From: Lachancea dasiensis
Lineage: Eukaryota; Ascomycota; Saccharomycetes; Saccharomycetales; Saccharomycetaceae
Assembly (NCBI GenBank): GCA_900074725.1
Contig: LT598457.1
Span: 186,001 to 250,000 of the forward strand
Direction of reading: 5' to 3'
DNA length: 64,000 nucleotides
Shown: positions 48,399-58,757 of the stretch, piece by piece
Layout of the letters: each line of letters begins with the position of its first letter
Numbering within the stretch: the first letter of the stretch is position 1
The notes under the pieces: generated by a model
What the model saw: only the letters and a program-made list of their open reading frames with translations
The model's database searches: none
Told to the model about the DNA's origin: nothing
Program-made: the position numbers and the translations under genes

Positions 48399-50036
48399 CT
48401 AGTCAAAGAGACCTTTAGGTTTGTCTTTTTGAGTAGGTCCAAACTGGTCTTCGAGAGAACTCTGGTCATGCTTTCTTGATTCTTCCTGACGTTTCAGATC
48501 TCGCAAAAACCTCTTCTTTTCCTGCTTGAGTAAGTCTCTTTGATCCAAGTTTGGCTGGTTATTATTATCTAATAACTCTAGAGAAGAATTCCCCCATGCT
48601 ACAGTAGTGCGCGTTCTCTGGGCTTTCGAGTAGGTATCGCTTCTTACATCAACATTAAAGCCGGTATCATAAATAGGATTTTCAGTTGTAGGCCTTTTTC
48701 CACGAATTGGGTTTTTCCATGCTACCTTCTCTTGCATGGAATCGTCCTCAGTTGTAGAAAATAAAGACTTGGGCTTGACCGGACTAGGGGTGCCATTATT
48801 TGTGAGCCCAAGCCTTGACGGACCTTTGTACTTTAAGGGCGATTTTCTTGGGCTTGCCAGCTTCACAGAAGCAGCATCTTTGAGTGGACTACTTCTAGCA
48901 ATGTCGATCTTTCCATCGGTAACACTTGCTGTCCCACAGCTATCTGTTACCTGCACCAGCTCGAGACGAAGATCTGTACCTTCTACTTCCATTAAGATTG
49001 GTTCTCCAGGGCGACAAAACCATATATTTACATCTTTTTCATCTTTCCACATGGTAGCGGTATTCACGAAGTTTTTAAGACCTTTCATACCAAAGGTTAC
49101 CCCCTTAGCTAGCGGCCGTTTTGTTGGTTCATCTTGAGAATTAGTGAATAGGCAGTAATGTTCTAAATCATTCGTAGCAACCACATTGGTAGCTCGCATT
49201 GCGTTCCGTAATACATCATTATTTTTGGTGTAAACTCCCTTCGTGAACGCCGTCAGACTGAGCTTTGCGATAGATACTTCCAATTTTGCCTCTTCTGTAT
49301 TACTTGTGCTGCAGCTATCGATGAAGTTTTTTAAAAGCTGGCGGTTGCAACATAAATAATTGATCTCGTCTTCTGGCCTCAGTGTTCGGGCGCGTTTACT
49401 GGTTGAGGAAAAGTCACTGTTAAAGTACGAAGTCTCCAGCTCTCTCTGGAGTTTACCAAAAATCTCCAGTAAGCGTGGATCCAACTGCTCCTCATTATTT
49501 TCACGCGAGCTACAGTAAACATCCAGAAACCTCCTTTTATATCGGAGTTCTATAACAATAGGATCATACTTTTGTGGAACGATGTGGGGGGCATATTCTT
49601 TGACCATGAGGTTCTCCGTGTGAATTTTTATCTGAAGTCGGTTGGCTAAGGCTTCTGGACAGTTTGTAGTGTTATCGATTGCCAGGTGAAGAAGTGTTAT
49701 GTTATCATTTTCAGGTTTACGGAACAGAATTGCTAAATGTTTTCCATGTACGCTAAAGGAGTATAGTTTGTGTACAGTAAGCGATCCATCTTGCACTTGC
49801 TGTAGTCCATCTTCACCAAATACCGTTTCTTCTGGTCTGAAGTGAAACTGGTCGAAAAATGACCGGGCGAAATGCGCTTGGCTCATGGATGTTTCTGTGC
49901 TATTCATGGCCCATATTATTAGGCCTCTGTGAGTTATGGTGAGCTTAATATCCTCATTCAGATAACTTAGATTCTGCACAACCCTTCTCCAAATATTGTG
50001 ACTTTCGAAACTGGATATACTAGCCTCAAATATCAT
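48399..50036 (-). CDS. DDC1: Ddc1-like subunit of the 9-1-1 checkpoint clamp
   Basis: A 545-residue Rad9-family protein (612 in S. cerevisiae). The N-terminal two thirds (about residues 1-360) form the PCNA-like fold; recognisable pieces are IWAMNSTETSMSQAHFARSF, YKRRFLDVYCS, and EINYLCCNRQLLKNFIDSC. The C-terminal tail is Ser/Pro-rich, with SPLK and SPVK sites, and ends in the conserved GPTQKDKPKGLFD, close to the end of S. cerevisiae Ddc1. The clamp loads at damaged DNA and activates Mec1 through Ddc1. It would work with the RPA subunit at 14-15 kb. The gene follows APL5 in the same orientation, with a 122-bp gap. Confidence 0.95.
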   Translation of the reverse strand: MIFEASISSFESHNIWRRVVQNLSYLNEDIKLTITHRGLIIWAMNSTETSMSQAHFARSFFDQFHFRPEETVFGEDGLQQVQDGSLTVHKLYSFSVHGKHLAILFRKPENDNITLLHLAIDNTTNCPEALANRLQIKIHTENLMVKEYAPHIVPQKYDPIVIELRYKRRFLDVYCSSRENNEEQLDPRLLEIFGKLQRELETSYFNSDFSSTSKRARTLRPEDEINYLCCNRQLLKNFIDSCSTSNTEEAKLEVSIAKLSLTAFTKGVYTKNNDVLRNAMRATNVVATNDLEHYCLFTNSQDEPTKRPLAKGVTFGMKGLKNFVNTATMWKDEKDVNIWFCRPGEPILMEVEGTDLRLELVQVTDSCGTASVTDGKIDIARSSPLKDAASVKLASPRKSPLKYKGPSRLGLTNNGTPSPVKPKSLFSTTEDDSMQEKVAWKNPIRGKRPTTENPIYDTGFNVDVRSDTYSKAQRTRTTVAWGNSSLELLDNNNQPNLDQRDLLKQEKKRFLRDLKRQEESRKHDQSSLEDQFGPTQKDKPKGLFD

Positions 50037-50158
50037 CCTTGAAATGGGTCTATGTTGTGGTCAACACCAATTTAGCCGCTTAAGCTGATGGTAGTTATGC
50101 TCAATTTTGAATTTATAAGATGGTTCGTATGTAACTATATTTACTTCAAGCGCACGAC

Positions 50159-52984
50159 CTACAACGCAAAGAACATTTTATGGCTAAATGCAGTTACCCG
50201 TTTAGCCCGCTTCATCAATTTGAGCTTGAGAGTTGCCCTTCTTTTCTTTCGAGCTCGACTTAGACTTTGACTTGGATTTGGACTTGGATTTTTTTTCTTG
50301 CTCACAACCACGACTTCTTCCTCAGGAGGGTCATCCATACGAGAGTTAGTAGCAAATTTGGCTCGAAGTTTCTCTAATTCGGGCTGATGCTCTGAAATGT
50401 TTTCTGATTGGCCATCAGAGGTTAAACTAGGGGGGCTAAAATCGAAGTTTTCAAGCTTGGATTGCATCCGAAGATTTATCGCATTGGAATTTTCAGTAGA
50501 AATCGCATTGTCGATTCTATCGTGACTTTCTTTGGTTAACTCAGCATCACGGGGTAGATCCGGAAGGCCCTCTTCGGTCAAGACCTGAGCTTTACTCCTA
50601 CTGTTCTTCTTCTTTTTCCTTTTCTTCTTAGTTTCATCACTATCCTTGGGACCTGTGTAAGGCAAATGCAACTCGCTGAAGCTCTTTACCACAGACAATT
50701 TTGCGTCATCGTCGAAATCAAGAAGTGGACTTGCATTTTTAATGATCTCCGGTTCACCCGTTTCAAGGTAGAAAGGATTATCCATTCGTTCCTGCTTACG
50801 CTTCGCTTCTGAATATTCACGTTCCTCAGCACTCATCTTTACTTCGGACCCTAATTCCCGAGCCAATGGTTGCATGTAGCTGGTTAGAGAATCATCCTCA
50901 TCTGAATCTAGCCTTGAGTCTATGTCTGAAATTAAGCCCGAATTTTCTTCGTTCTTGCCAGCCGCCTCAGCAAGAAGTGCCTCAATTTCCTCTTCGGTCA
51001 TGAATGGCGTTTCTAGGTCTAAGGTAAAGCTACTCTGGAGTTTCTTCTGTGTCCCGAGAACGATTGGATTTAGATCGTATGCATCAAAAAAGCTAGGCAA
51101 CACCTCTGTTAATAGTAAAGGCAGTCCTTCTTCTTCCTCTTGTTGATCAAGTGATTCTTCACAGAGCCTACAAAACTCTAGAAATTCGACGCTTCTTTCC
51201 TGAACTTCAAATGATGGGGAGGTGCTAAATCCTTCATAGAATTTTACAAGTTCCTTTAAAGTGTCTTTTACTTCAGCGTAAATTATATCACCACTTGTAT
51301 TACACCAGTTGCTGAATATTTTGAGCAGTGCTTGCGCCAACACTTGCTGAACGTCGGGTGGTAACCTTTTTTGCTTAACGAATTCTTTAATCAAATGATT
51401 TCCATCTTGCAGCAACGCTGAAAACTCGCCGATACACCAAAAACCCTCCCTTAGGATCATGGGCATCTGTTGGCATATATCTTTGTTTACCACCAACGTT
51501 ATAATGGCGCTAATGAATTTAGGTCTCATACTAGGTACTTTCACCATTATATTTCGTATCTCGTCAGCAAGTTCGTGGCCTAGATTGCTGCTATTGAGGT
51601 CTTGAGATAACACACAAAGGTCTGATAGAACAGCGATGTACCAATCGAAATCAGGGATATTGGCATAGCTTTTCATGGAACAGATCTTTAGGATGGTGCT
51701 GACCATTTTCAGCTTGTAAGAAAGAGGTATCTCGATCTCCACACCTCCGGAGCCCGGCTGGCGGAAGAGATTTGTAGCAGATACCATGTCTTTATCAATG
51801 AATTGTTTGATCAGGATCTGAACAATGGAGGTTATGTTTTCATCATTTGTGGCTCCTTCTAAAAGCTCCAAAGCTCGGCTTCGTATGGAAATGTCAACAT
51901 CTTTCAACAAGCGAATAACCAGTGTGTTGAATTCATTGATAAACTCGGCGTTGATCTTCCCAATTTTGTAGAAAAGAACCACGCTGATGTAACGCAGATT
52001 TGGGTCAGTAGAGTTGCAAAATTTGTTGAGCTCCTGCAAACAGCTCGACGCTGTATCAAAGTCATCTTCCTCTAACATTTGGCCCTTTACAATGCAGTTG
52101 ATGGATTCGTATATGACGGATGTAGCGGATGTTACTTCCATGAGTTCTAAAACTTTAGGTAATATCTTGACCCTTAGCTTAGGCTCAACTTGGGACAGAT
52201 TAGTAAAGAGTTTCAATAGACGTATGATGATCCAATTATTATCAACGGTTAGAAGCATTTCGTAAAGTAAAGGTGACAGTGCAATGAATGGTAGAGGATT
52301 TTTCTTTGAAAGCTCACATATTACACTTACAGTGGCTGATACAACTGATAGATCTTCATCCTCCAGCTTGCTGACAAATTTATCAAAATTGTCGCGAAGA
52401 GCTTCAGGATATTGCAAAAACACTTTGAACAATGCAGCTACAGCCTTTTTTCGAATGTAAGGTTTTGAGCTACCAAGCATAGAAAACAGATCATCGCAGA
52501 TATCACTGGCAAGGGGTGTCGTAACCATGGTTGAAAGCCCGCTCAGCGTAACACCCATCTTCAAGATGTCGTTGCTGCCGTCGTATTTAAGGTCCTTCTT
52601 TAACAAGTTCGTTGCCAACATCAAAACATCAGAATCTTTATAAAAGGACTGTGATGCGGCCAAATAGCCAACACGCTTGTGTTGCAGCTTGCTGCTGCTC
52701 ATCACCTCTAAAACATGAAAATTTGCCCAAGACATGTCAAAACCGTACATTTCCAAGTAGGTAAGCTTCACCACTGCGTTCGCTTTTAAGTTTAGGTCTG
52801 GAGATCCCACTTCCTCACGCGACTCGCTCAATGCTTTGTTAAGGACCAATTGCAACTCCTCAGGGTTCTCGCCAGCGCTCCTAATGGCCTTTATCAGATC
52901 CTTTAACGATTTCTCGAAAAACAGACCAAAAGGTCGTAATCTACGCATAACATCATCCGCTGAAGGCGCATATAGCGATGTCAT
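50159..52984 (-). CDS. APL5: AP-3 adaptor delta subunit
   Basis: A 941-residue adaptin (932 in S. cerevisiae). The start MTSLYAPSADDVMRRLRPFG matches Apl5, so the ATG at 52984 is chosen although the frame stays open to 53098. The N-terminal trunk (about residues 1-600) is made of armadillo/HEAT helices (VKLTYLEMYGFDMSW, RVGYLAASQSFYKDSD, PYIRKKAVAALFKVF). The C-terminal third is charged and disordered. It has a lysine-rich stretch (ETKKKRKKKKNSRSKAQ) and a basic end. AP-3 carries cargo such as alkaline phosphatase from Golgi to vacuole. It is divergent from KXD1 with a 173-bp promoter. Confidence 0.96.
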   Translation of the reverse strand: MTSLYAPSADDVMRRLRPFGLFFEKSLKDLIKAIRSAGENPEELQLVLNKALSESREEVGSPDLNLKANAVVKLTYLEMYGFDMSWANFHVLEVMSSSKLQHKRVGYLAASQSFYKDSDVLMLATNLLKKDLKYDGSNDILKMGVTLSGLSTMVTTPLASDICDDLFSMLGSSKPYIRKKAVAALFKVFLQYPEALRDNFDKFVSKLEDEDLSVVSATVSVICELSKKNPLPFIALSPLLYEMLLTVDNNWIIIRLLKLFTNLSQVEPKLRVKILPKVLELMEVTSATSVIYESINCIVKGQMLEEDDFDTASSCLQELNKFCNSTDPNLRYISVVLFYKIGKINAEFINEFNTLVIRLLKDVDISIRSRALELLEGATNDENITSIVQILIKQFIDKDMVSATNLFRQPGSGGVEIEIPLSYKLKMVSTILKICSMKSYANIPDFDWYIAVLSDLCVLSQDLNSSNLGHELADEIRNIMVKVPSMRPKFISAIITLVVNKDICQQMPMILREGFWCIGEFSALLQDGNHLIKEFVKQKRLPPDVQQVLAQALLKIFSNWCNTSGDIIYAEVKDTLKELVKFYEGFSTSPSFEVQERSVEFLEFCRLCEESLDQQEEEEGLPLLLTEVLPSFFDAYDLNPIVLGTQKKLQSSFTLDLETPFMTEEEIEALLAEAAGKNEENSGLISDIDSRLDSDEDDSLTSYMQPLARELGSEVKMSAEEREYSEAKRKQERMDNPFYLETGEPEIIKNASPLLDFDDDAKLSVVKSFSELHLPYTGPKDSDETKKKRKKKKNSRSKAQVLTEEGLPDLPRDAELTKESHDRIDNAISTENSNAINLRMQSKLENFDFSPPSLTSDGQSENISEHQPELEKLRAKFATNSRMDDPPEEEVVVVSKKKNPSPNPSQSLSRARKKRRATLKLKLMKRAKRVTAFSHKMFFAL

Positions 52985-53157
52985 CTTTTGCTCTGCGTTT
53001 AAATCTTTCCTAGGATTACTATTATGGTAGCGGCCCAAACTTCTGGCTGTTGTCCTAACATTAGAATTTACTGTAATTGATAAATTAAACATCACCATGT
53101 ACTAATGATTGCCAACTCATCGAACAACCAGGCATTGGAACACAAGCTAACAAAGCT

Positions 53158-53745
53158 ATGAGTGACATTAGTTCTAGTGACCTGGGTTCCAGGTCTCGAA
53201 CTGCTAGTATCGACTCGCAAATGTTTGCCATTCCGGATGACACGGAAGAATCCAGGTGGCAGCTTTCGGAGAGTAGCAGCAGTGGCCGGGAAGATGAAGA
53301 TAGCTCTAGCGAAGAAGGTGACGAACAGACTAGCGAGATGTTAGAATTGGATCGAGTTGGACAAGAAACCAGTCATACATTTACTATGGGGCAGTTGGAA
53401 ACACCATTGTTCGACATTTCCAAATACATATTTCAGTCGCTTTCACAGGCCCTTAATACGGCGGACTTCTCTCAGGCCATTGCCGTCCAAACAAGAACCT
53501 CAGGTTTGATCAATTCCAAAAGCAGAGAACTTCAGAAACTCGTGAGCACACTTCAAGAAAAGCTAGAGCACTTTGAAGTGCGCTTTGCTCAGGGAGCACG
53601 TACGTCTAATCGCATTTCCAAGAATTTGGGGCAGTGTGCGACCCAAATCGAAAAGATCAACAGGGTGTTCCAACGAGAATACCCAATTGAATTTAACCAG
53701 GTTCGAGAAGAGGTCTTAGAAAGAAAAGGTTCTAGTATTCATTAG
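53158..53745 (+). CDS. KXD1: Kxd1-like BLOC-1 subunit
   Basis: A 195-residue protein (218 in S. cerevisiae). The first 60 residues are Ser-rich and acidic. The conserved KxDL-like domain (about residues 80-180) is a predicted coiled coil, with TADFSQAIAVQTRTSGLINS and IEKINRVFQREYPIEFNQVR. Kxd1 is part of the yeast BLOC-1 complex on endosomes, which helps regulate the Rab5 homologue Vps21. Its stop codon overlaps that of convergent OXR1. Confidence 0.88.
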   Translation: MSDISSSDLGSRSRTASIDSQMFAIPDDTEESRWQLSESSSSGREDEDSSSEEGDEQTSEMLELDRVGQETSHTFTMGQLETPLFDISKYIFQSLSQALNTADFSQAIAVQTRTSGLINSKSRELQKLVSTLQEKLEHFEVRFAQGARTSNRISKNLGQCATQIEKINRVFQREYPIEFNQVREEVLERKGSSIH

Positions 53746-54500
53746 CCCACTCTCCATACTTCTAGGTTTACTATATGAAACTTGCTTCCCTCGCGGCTTA
53801 AAACTTCGTTCCCAAAGGTGAGACTCGGATCTGAGACTCCATTCATGAGCCCATCATCGCACCATAACCCGTAATGGCCATCTCCGGCACCCATTGAGAA
53901 AAAGTGGCTTGTGCTGTAAATGACAAATTCGTTTACACCTGTGTAAGGAAATCCCTTGAAACGCCACCTATGAGCAGAATCGTCGGCCAAATTCTTTGCA
54001 TCATCGCCAAGATTAATGTTCGCAACTTTTTCTAGTTTCCACAGGAAGCATTCGCCGTTTCCGTAGTACCGTTTGCTTTCTGACAGCCTGAACGGCTCAT
54101 TACAATATGCTCCAAAAAGCCCGCCCCTGCGATCTTCTATCAGCAGTACATATCCCACACGGCCAGGATTTTTGCTCTCGGGAGCAACATGGTCATATAA
54201 TGAATGCAATGAAGCGCCGTGCTGTTGTAAACTGTATAATAAGTGCCAATCAGGGTATAGCTGCACTCTCGTCGGCATCAAGTTTCTTATTTCATCACAT
54301 ATCTCGGTAGTCAGCAGACGGCTCTTTGTAGTTTCTGCGTACCCACGTAATGTTACTTGTGGAAGAATATCCTCTTCATCAGCAAGGCCCCAACCTTTCG
54401 TGACGCTACTTTCTTGTTGCGAATAAGAGTTGGAACGCCTTCGCTCGGGACTGCTCCAACCCTTAGTTAGGTTCGAAATACCATCTTTGAAAGCTTTCAT
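53742..54500 (-). CDS. OXR1: Oxr1-like TLDc-domain protein
   Basis: A 252-residue protein (273 in S. cerevisiae). The TLDc domain spans about residues 60-250. Typical pieces are YPDWHLLYSLQQHGASLHSL, VGYVLLIEDRRGGLFGAYCN, ECFLWKLEKV, FSMGAGDGHYGLWCDDGL and the end FHIVNLEVWRVG. S. cerevisiae Oxr1 promotes V-ATPase disassembly, and the family is linked to oxidative-stress resistance. The open frame begins at a TTG at 54509; the first ATG is 54500. The TAA stop (53742-53744) and the KXD1 TAG stop (53743-53745) overlap on opposite strands. Confidence 0.92.
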   Translation of the reverse strand: MKAFKDGISNLTKGWSSPERRRSNSYSQQESSVTKGWGLADEEDILPQVTLRGYAETTKSRLLTTEICDEIRNLMPTRVQLYPDWHLLYSLQQHGASLHSLYDHVAPESKNPGRVGYVLLIEDRRGGLFGAYCNEPFRLSESKRYYGNGECFLWKLEKVANINLGDDAKNLADDSAHRWRFKGFPYTGVNEFVIYSTSHFFSMGAGDGHYGLWCDDGLMNGVSDPSLTFGNEVLSREGSKFHIVNLEVWRVG

Positions 54501-54736
54501 TATGGGCAATAAAGTAGACGCTTAAAAGATCCCTCCAGAAAACGCAAAGCGCTGGATTAAACGTTTTGTGGATCCCGATGGCCTTCCCTTCATCGAGGCG
54601 GTCCTTAATAAAAGATGAGTGAGACGTAACTTATGATCACTCGGCAAGCTGGAAGAAGTAGGTTGGCGCGAGACCTCAGCACTAATAATCACCTTTTATG
54701 AACGTATTTACCACTATTGCCGTGTCTGATGAAGTT

Positions 54737-56431
54737 TTACACTAACTTACGTCTTTGCGAAACTTCCGTCACGGGAGTTGTATCACCTTTTTCACCTATA
54801 AATTCACTCTCCATACTTTTCGCGCATTCAAGCATTGTTCTAGCTTGTTGAGCAATTTCTTCCAACTTGTTAAGCACCACGCCATTGCCCTTTGTAAATC
54901 CATAAATCGAATAAGTCAAACCTACTTTCTCGCAAAATTCAATCACAAAAGGTTGAGCGCTCCTCAAATTATGACGAGGGACTCGTGGAAACAAATGGTG
55001 GACGACTTGGAATTGGAGTCCACCATGAAAAAAGTCCAGCCACCTAGGACAATCGACGTCCATGGACGTCCGCAGTTGTCGCATAGGAAAGCTCTCTGAA
55101 ACGCCTAGGTCGGAAGTTGACATCGCAAAGTGAGAGAGGGTAATTTGGACGTGCACTATCATGGTCGCGATGTGAGATACCAGAATGTATTGCAGACGCT
55201 CCCATGCTGTTTCCAATCCACACCCACAGACCAAGTAGAAAAACCAGTAGTTAAAAAAAACCAAGCCTAGAAGCTCGAAGTACCGAAACCACGCCGCCTT
55301 ACCATGCCGAGGACCCAGTCCAAATAATACATGCACCCAGCTTAGCCTATAAAGATTGAACCTGCCAAAGCTTAAAATCGGATAATACAGCAGTCGTTGC
55401 AGAGGAATAGTCTTTTGCGCAAGCTTGTCAAACCACAAAAACCGATCGTAATAGGTGGAATATATATTATGGAACAAGCGCGTACTGACAGCAAAAAAAG
55501 GTAAATGTTGGATATCTGGATCGTGAATTGGGTCATTGGTCACCAAGTGGTGAACATTGTGATTTCTCTTCCACCATCCGAGCGAAAGACCGCCTATCCA
55601 TGATGATATGACCATTCCAATTATATTGTCAACTTGGTAGTTGTGAGTAATTCCAATATGACCTGCGTCATGAGCAATAAATACTAGCTGTTGCCAAGCG
55701 GCGCCCATAAATACGGCACTCCAGAAGTTGTACCTCAAGGCAAAGAGCAGATAAAAAGAGATTCCGAACAACACCCCAATTCTAGCTGCTTCCCTGGCAT
55801 AGCGTAAATAGTTACACTTGTACAACCCAGCGTCAATGATCCTCTTGTGCATCTTGTTATACTCCTCCGATATCCAAGCTTGAGTTTGCGCGTCTAGGCT
55901 GGGCAAATTCGCCAAGTCACTGCGCACCAGCTTGTTATCAAAATTCTCTGCCATGTCGGCTGGATCAGTGACAATTTTTTGCTCATAAGCTTGGGTTAAA
56001 TCGAGAGACGGAATGACGCCTTGTGGTATCTTGGGATAGAGTTTGACATCTGGCTCACCGCACATCTTTTTTTTTTGTGTTAGATCTGAAAACTCGTCCT
56101 GCTTCTCATTCACGCGCCATTTCCTGGTATAAGCACCATTCTCGCAGTCTTCACCGAATGTCCCACCTTGGATCGGAGGCAAAAAGTTTGTCCATTTTCC
56201 TGAAACCTTACCAATCCTCCACTTTTTGAAGTCCAAAACGGAATCATCGCAATGATATGCATTCATTTCATCCGTAGCATCACGTCCTATCATATGGTGG
56301 ATAGCTTTATCACCGCCAGGGTGGTATTTAATCCATTTGTCAAGTTTCAAAACTAATCCATCATATATGACAATTGCTTGACCTCTTGATATCCGATCTT
56401 TAATCTCTGATTGCTCGAGAACTTTATTCAT
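54737..56431 (-). CDS. Delta-8 sphingolipid desaturase (cytochrome b5 fusion), absent from S. cerevisiae
   Basis: A 564-residue membrane desaturase. The N-terminal cytochrome b5 domain (about residues 12-90) has heme ligands H37 in YHPGG and H60 in NAYH. The desaturase part has the three histidine boxes: HDAGH (254-258), HNVHH (291-295) and QVVHH (475-479). The glutamine before the last box is typical of front-end desaturases. At least four hydrophobic segments surround the boxes. The family, known from Lachancea kluyveri and Kluyveromyces lactis, adds the delta-8 double bond to the sphingoid base of glucosylceramide. Scs7-type hydroxylases lack this layout. The frame extends upstream to a GTG at 56443, but the first ATG is 56431. 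It lies between OXR1 and DBP3; S. cerevisiae has lost it. Confidence 0.92.
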   Translation of the reverse strand: MNKVLEQSEIKDRISRGQAIVIYDGLVLKLDKWIKYHPGGDKAIHHMIGRDATDEMNAYHCDDSVLDFKKWRIGKVSGKWTNFLPPIQGGTFGEDCENGAYTRKWRVNEKQDEFSDLTQKKKMCGEPDVKLYPKIPQGVIPSLDLTQAYEQKIVTDPADMAENFDNKLVRSDLANLPSLDAQTQAWISEEYNKMHKRIIDAGLYKCNYLRYAREAARIGVLFGISFYLLFALRYNFWSAVFMGAAWQQLVFIAHDAGHIGITHNYQVDNIIGMVISSWIGGLSLGWWKRNHNVHHLVTNDPIHDPDIQHLPFFAVSTRLFHNIYSTYYDRFLWFDKLAQKTIPLQRLLYYPILSFGRFNLYRLSWVHVLFGLGPRHGKAAWFRYFELLGLVFFNYWFFYLVCGCGLETAWERLQYILVSHIATMIVHVQITLSHFAMSTSDLGVSESFPMRQLRTSMDVDCPRWLDFFHGGLQFQVVHHLFPRVPRHNLRSAQPFVIEFCEKVGLTYSIYGFTKGNGVVLNKLEEIAQQARTMLECAKSMESEFIGEKGDTTPVTEVSQRRKLV

Positions 56432-57119
56432 AGCCTGTAACACACATATACCTTCTAAAGGAGGGCCAAAAACTGCTATCAGAGCGGGTTTGAGTACACA
56501 AGTGACAAGTCGATAAAGTGTTTAAACTTTTTATTATTCTATCAGCCTCATCACGTATGTATTAATACCGAAAAAACTCGAGATGGCTATACGAAAGTCA
56601 TGGGTATTGGCTACACGTCGTAGCTGCCGCTTGCCTACTGCTAATAAATAATGCAGATGTTTGGCCATTGAGCTGCTCTTCAACCAGCCTATTTCTATGT
56701 CTTCAGACCACGAAGTTGTGTAGTGAACAAATATGAAGGAAGCTAAGGCGGAGTAATAGCCTAGTTCTCATTGTAATCATTCGTCCGGTAATGGGGAATC
56801 CCCGACGCCGTGGTTATTCTGCGAGACATGATGCTAAGTGGATCTGGAGAATAACCACTGATTATCATGCCTTCAAACCCTTGGGCTTGAGGGTCGCGAA
56901 TTTTGAGTGTCTCTGCATTGGAGGCTGGTTCTTGCAAGCTTCGAGCTAATCATGGCCTAAGTCATTTCCTCCAACCTTGAAAATAAGCTATAAATCTATT
57001 CTACAATATCTCTGGTGGCCCGATGTCTAAACTTCGCACCTACCTACTCATCTTACGTAGATCCCGAATCTATCATATTTTTTATTTCACCTTGGTCAAT
57101 AGTTTAGTCTCCAACCTTT
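56432..57119. other. Sphingolipid desaturase promoter and DBP3 3' region
   Basis: 688 bp with an 11-bp inverted repeat at 56810-56858, listed separately. No ORF or RNA gene recognised. Confidence 0.5.
56810..56858. repeat. Inverted repeat, perfect 11-bp arms
   Basis: GTGGTTATTCT at 56810-56820 and AGAATAACCAC at 56848-56858 enclose a 27-nt loop. A short GGGGAATCCCC near-palindrome lies just before it (about 56793-56803). Confidence 0.85.
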
Positions 57120-58757
57120 CTAATCGAAGGTAATCTTCTTGGCCTTCTTAGTAGTGTCAATATCTTTGTAAAAAGCACCGTAAGCACTGTGCTCTTTCTT
57201 CTTAGTGTGCGTACCAAATTTTTTGAGCTCCTCAGGGACTGGTTGGCCGGCACCATTGAGAACATTAACCAAAGCGCCAGCTAGGTGCTTCTCTTGCTCG
57301 GTGAAAAGAGTATGGGCGGTACCAGTTTGGCCTGCTCTACCAGTTCTTCCGATTCTGTGGACGTAATCCTCGACCGTGAGGGGGAAAGTCAGGTTGATGA
57401 CCGTTTTGACGTTAGGAATATCCAACCCTCTAGCAGCAACGTCAGTTGCAAGCAATAAGTTGGAGACGCCTGATTTGAATTCCCCTAGAGCCTGGGTTCT
57501 CTGTTGTTGAGACAAATCTCCATGGATTGCGGCAACCTTGTAACCGTTGTACTGCAAGTTTCTTTCCACGCGAGAAGCCTCCTTCTTGTAAAGAGCAAAA
57601 ATCAGCACTTTCTCATTCTTACGCGCGCCTGATTGATATTTCTTCAGAAGTTCGAGGAGTTTGCGTTCCTTCTTGAAAGGCTCGACTACTTCAACAATTT
57701 GTGTAATGCGCTTATTAGCAGAAAGCTCATCTCTGTTCCCAATCGAGATTTTCACCGGGCTATTCATAAAGGTACTCGCAAGCTCGCGAACTTCCTTGGG
57801 CCATGTAGCAGTAAACATCAGCGTCTGTCTTCCGGTGGCCTTGGTGGATCCTATGATCCTCTTGATATCCTCTTCAAAACCCTTTTCGAGCATTCTATCA
57901 GCTTCATCTAAAACCAAGTAGCTGACATTGGAGAGCCTTGCAGAGCCCTCGTCGATTAGGTCGAGCAATCTGCCAGGAGTAGCCACGACGACTTGGGCTT
58001 TCTTCAGCTGAGCTCTTTGCTCGTCCTTGGGGACACCCCCGTACACGCAACAACAGTGAACACCAGCCTTCTTAGTGATCAAAATCAAGTTGTCGTAAAT
58101 TTGAGAGGCCAGTTCTCTCGTTGGAGAAATTACCAGCACTTGAATTCCCTTCTTTTCCGATCCTGCGTTCATCAAGTTATGGATGGCAGGAACACCAAAA
58201 GCAAAAGTTTTACCGGACCCTGTTTCAGCAACACCGACAACATCCTTGCCAGACAGTAGGTAAGGCCAGGATACGGCCTGGATTGGTGTGGGCTTGGGGA
58301 ACTTGGAGATCTCATCCTGGATCTCAGGCGACAAAGAAATATGACTAAAAGACAAGAGCGGACGCAGGGATAATTTCGAAGGATCTTCGACGCTGACTTC
58401 ATTCTCCCTGTAGAATTCATCTACTTCACTTTGGGAAACGTGCGAAAGCTTTTCACTTTGAACATAGCCATTTTCTTGCACCGGAGCTGCTTCTACAGAG
58501 CTTTGAGTTACACTAGATTGCTCATCCACATTTTCAGCTTTTAAGTCATCCAAGTCCTTGCTCTTCTTGTTCGACTTGTCTTTCTTTTCCTTCTTCTCTT
58601 TCTTGTCCTTCTTCTCTTTTTTGTCCTTCTTTCTCTTTTTGTCCTTCTTGTCCTTCTTGTCTTTCTTGTCCTTCTTGTCCTTCTTCAGCTTATTTGGAAT
58701 TGCTGTCTCAACATCATCGTATTTCCGTTTACGATCCTCGACTTGGCCTTTACTCAT
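57120..58757 (-). CDS. DBP3: Dbp3-like DEAD-box RNA helicase for 60S ribosome assembly
   Basis: A 545-residue nucleolar helicase (523 in S. cerevisiae) needed for efficient cleavage at site A3 in pre-rRNA. The N-terminus carries a lysine-aspartate repeat (about residues 24-68, [20 protein letters not shown]), as in Dbp3. The helicase core has the Q motif (about 153-160, FPKPTPIQ) and Walker A AETGSGKT (177-184). [26 protein letters not shown], motif [19 protein letters not shown] and [10 protein letters not shown] follow. The serine of motif III (SAT) is threonine here. The promoter has PAC and RRPE elements. The DNA encoding the repeat is a low-complexity AAGGACAAGAA tract. Confidence 0.96.
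   Translation of the reverse strand: MSKGQVEDRKRKYDDVETAIPNKLKKDKKDKKDKKDKKDKKRKKDKKEKKDKKEKKEKKDKSNKKSKDLDDLKAENVDEQSSVTQSSVEAAPVQENGYVQSEKLSHVSQSEVDEFYRENEVSVEDPSKLSLRPLLSFSHISLSPEIQDEISKFPKPTPIQAVSWPYLLSGKDVVGVAETGSGKTFAFGVPAIHNLMNAGSEKKGIQVLVISPTRELASQIYDNLILITKKAGVHCCCVYGGVPKDEQRAQLKKAQVVVATPGRLLDLIDEGSARLSNVSYLVLDEADRMLEKGFEEDIKRIIGSTKATGRQTLMFTATWPKEVRELASTFMNSPVKISIGNRDELSANKRITQIVEVVEPFKKERKLLELLKKYQSGARKNEKVLIFALYKKEASRVERNLQYNGYKVAAIHGDLSQQQRTQALGEFKSGVSNLLLATDVAARGLDIPNVKTVINLTFPLTVEDYVHRIGRTGRAGQTGTAHTLFTEQEKHLAGALVNVLNGAGQPVPEELKKFGTHTKKKEHSAYGAFYKDIDTTKKAKKITFD

Noticed and set aside
56431-56455. Possible intron acceptor (TTACAG) just before the desaturase ATG
   Set aside because: No donor or branch site upstream in a suitable frame, and the ATG at 56431 gives a complete b5 domain.
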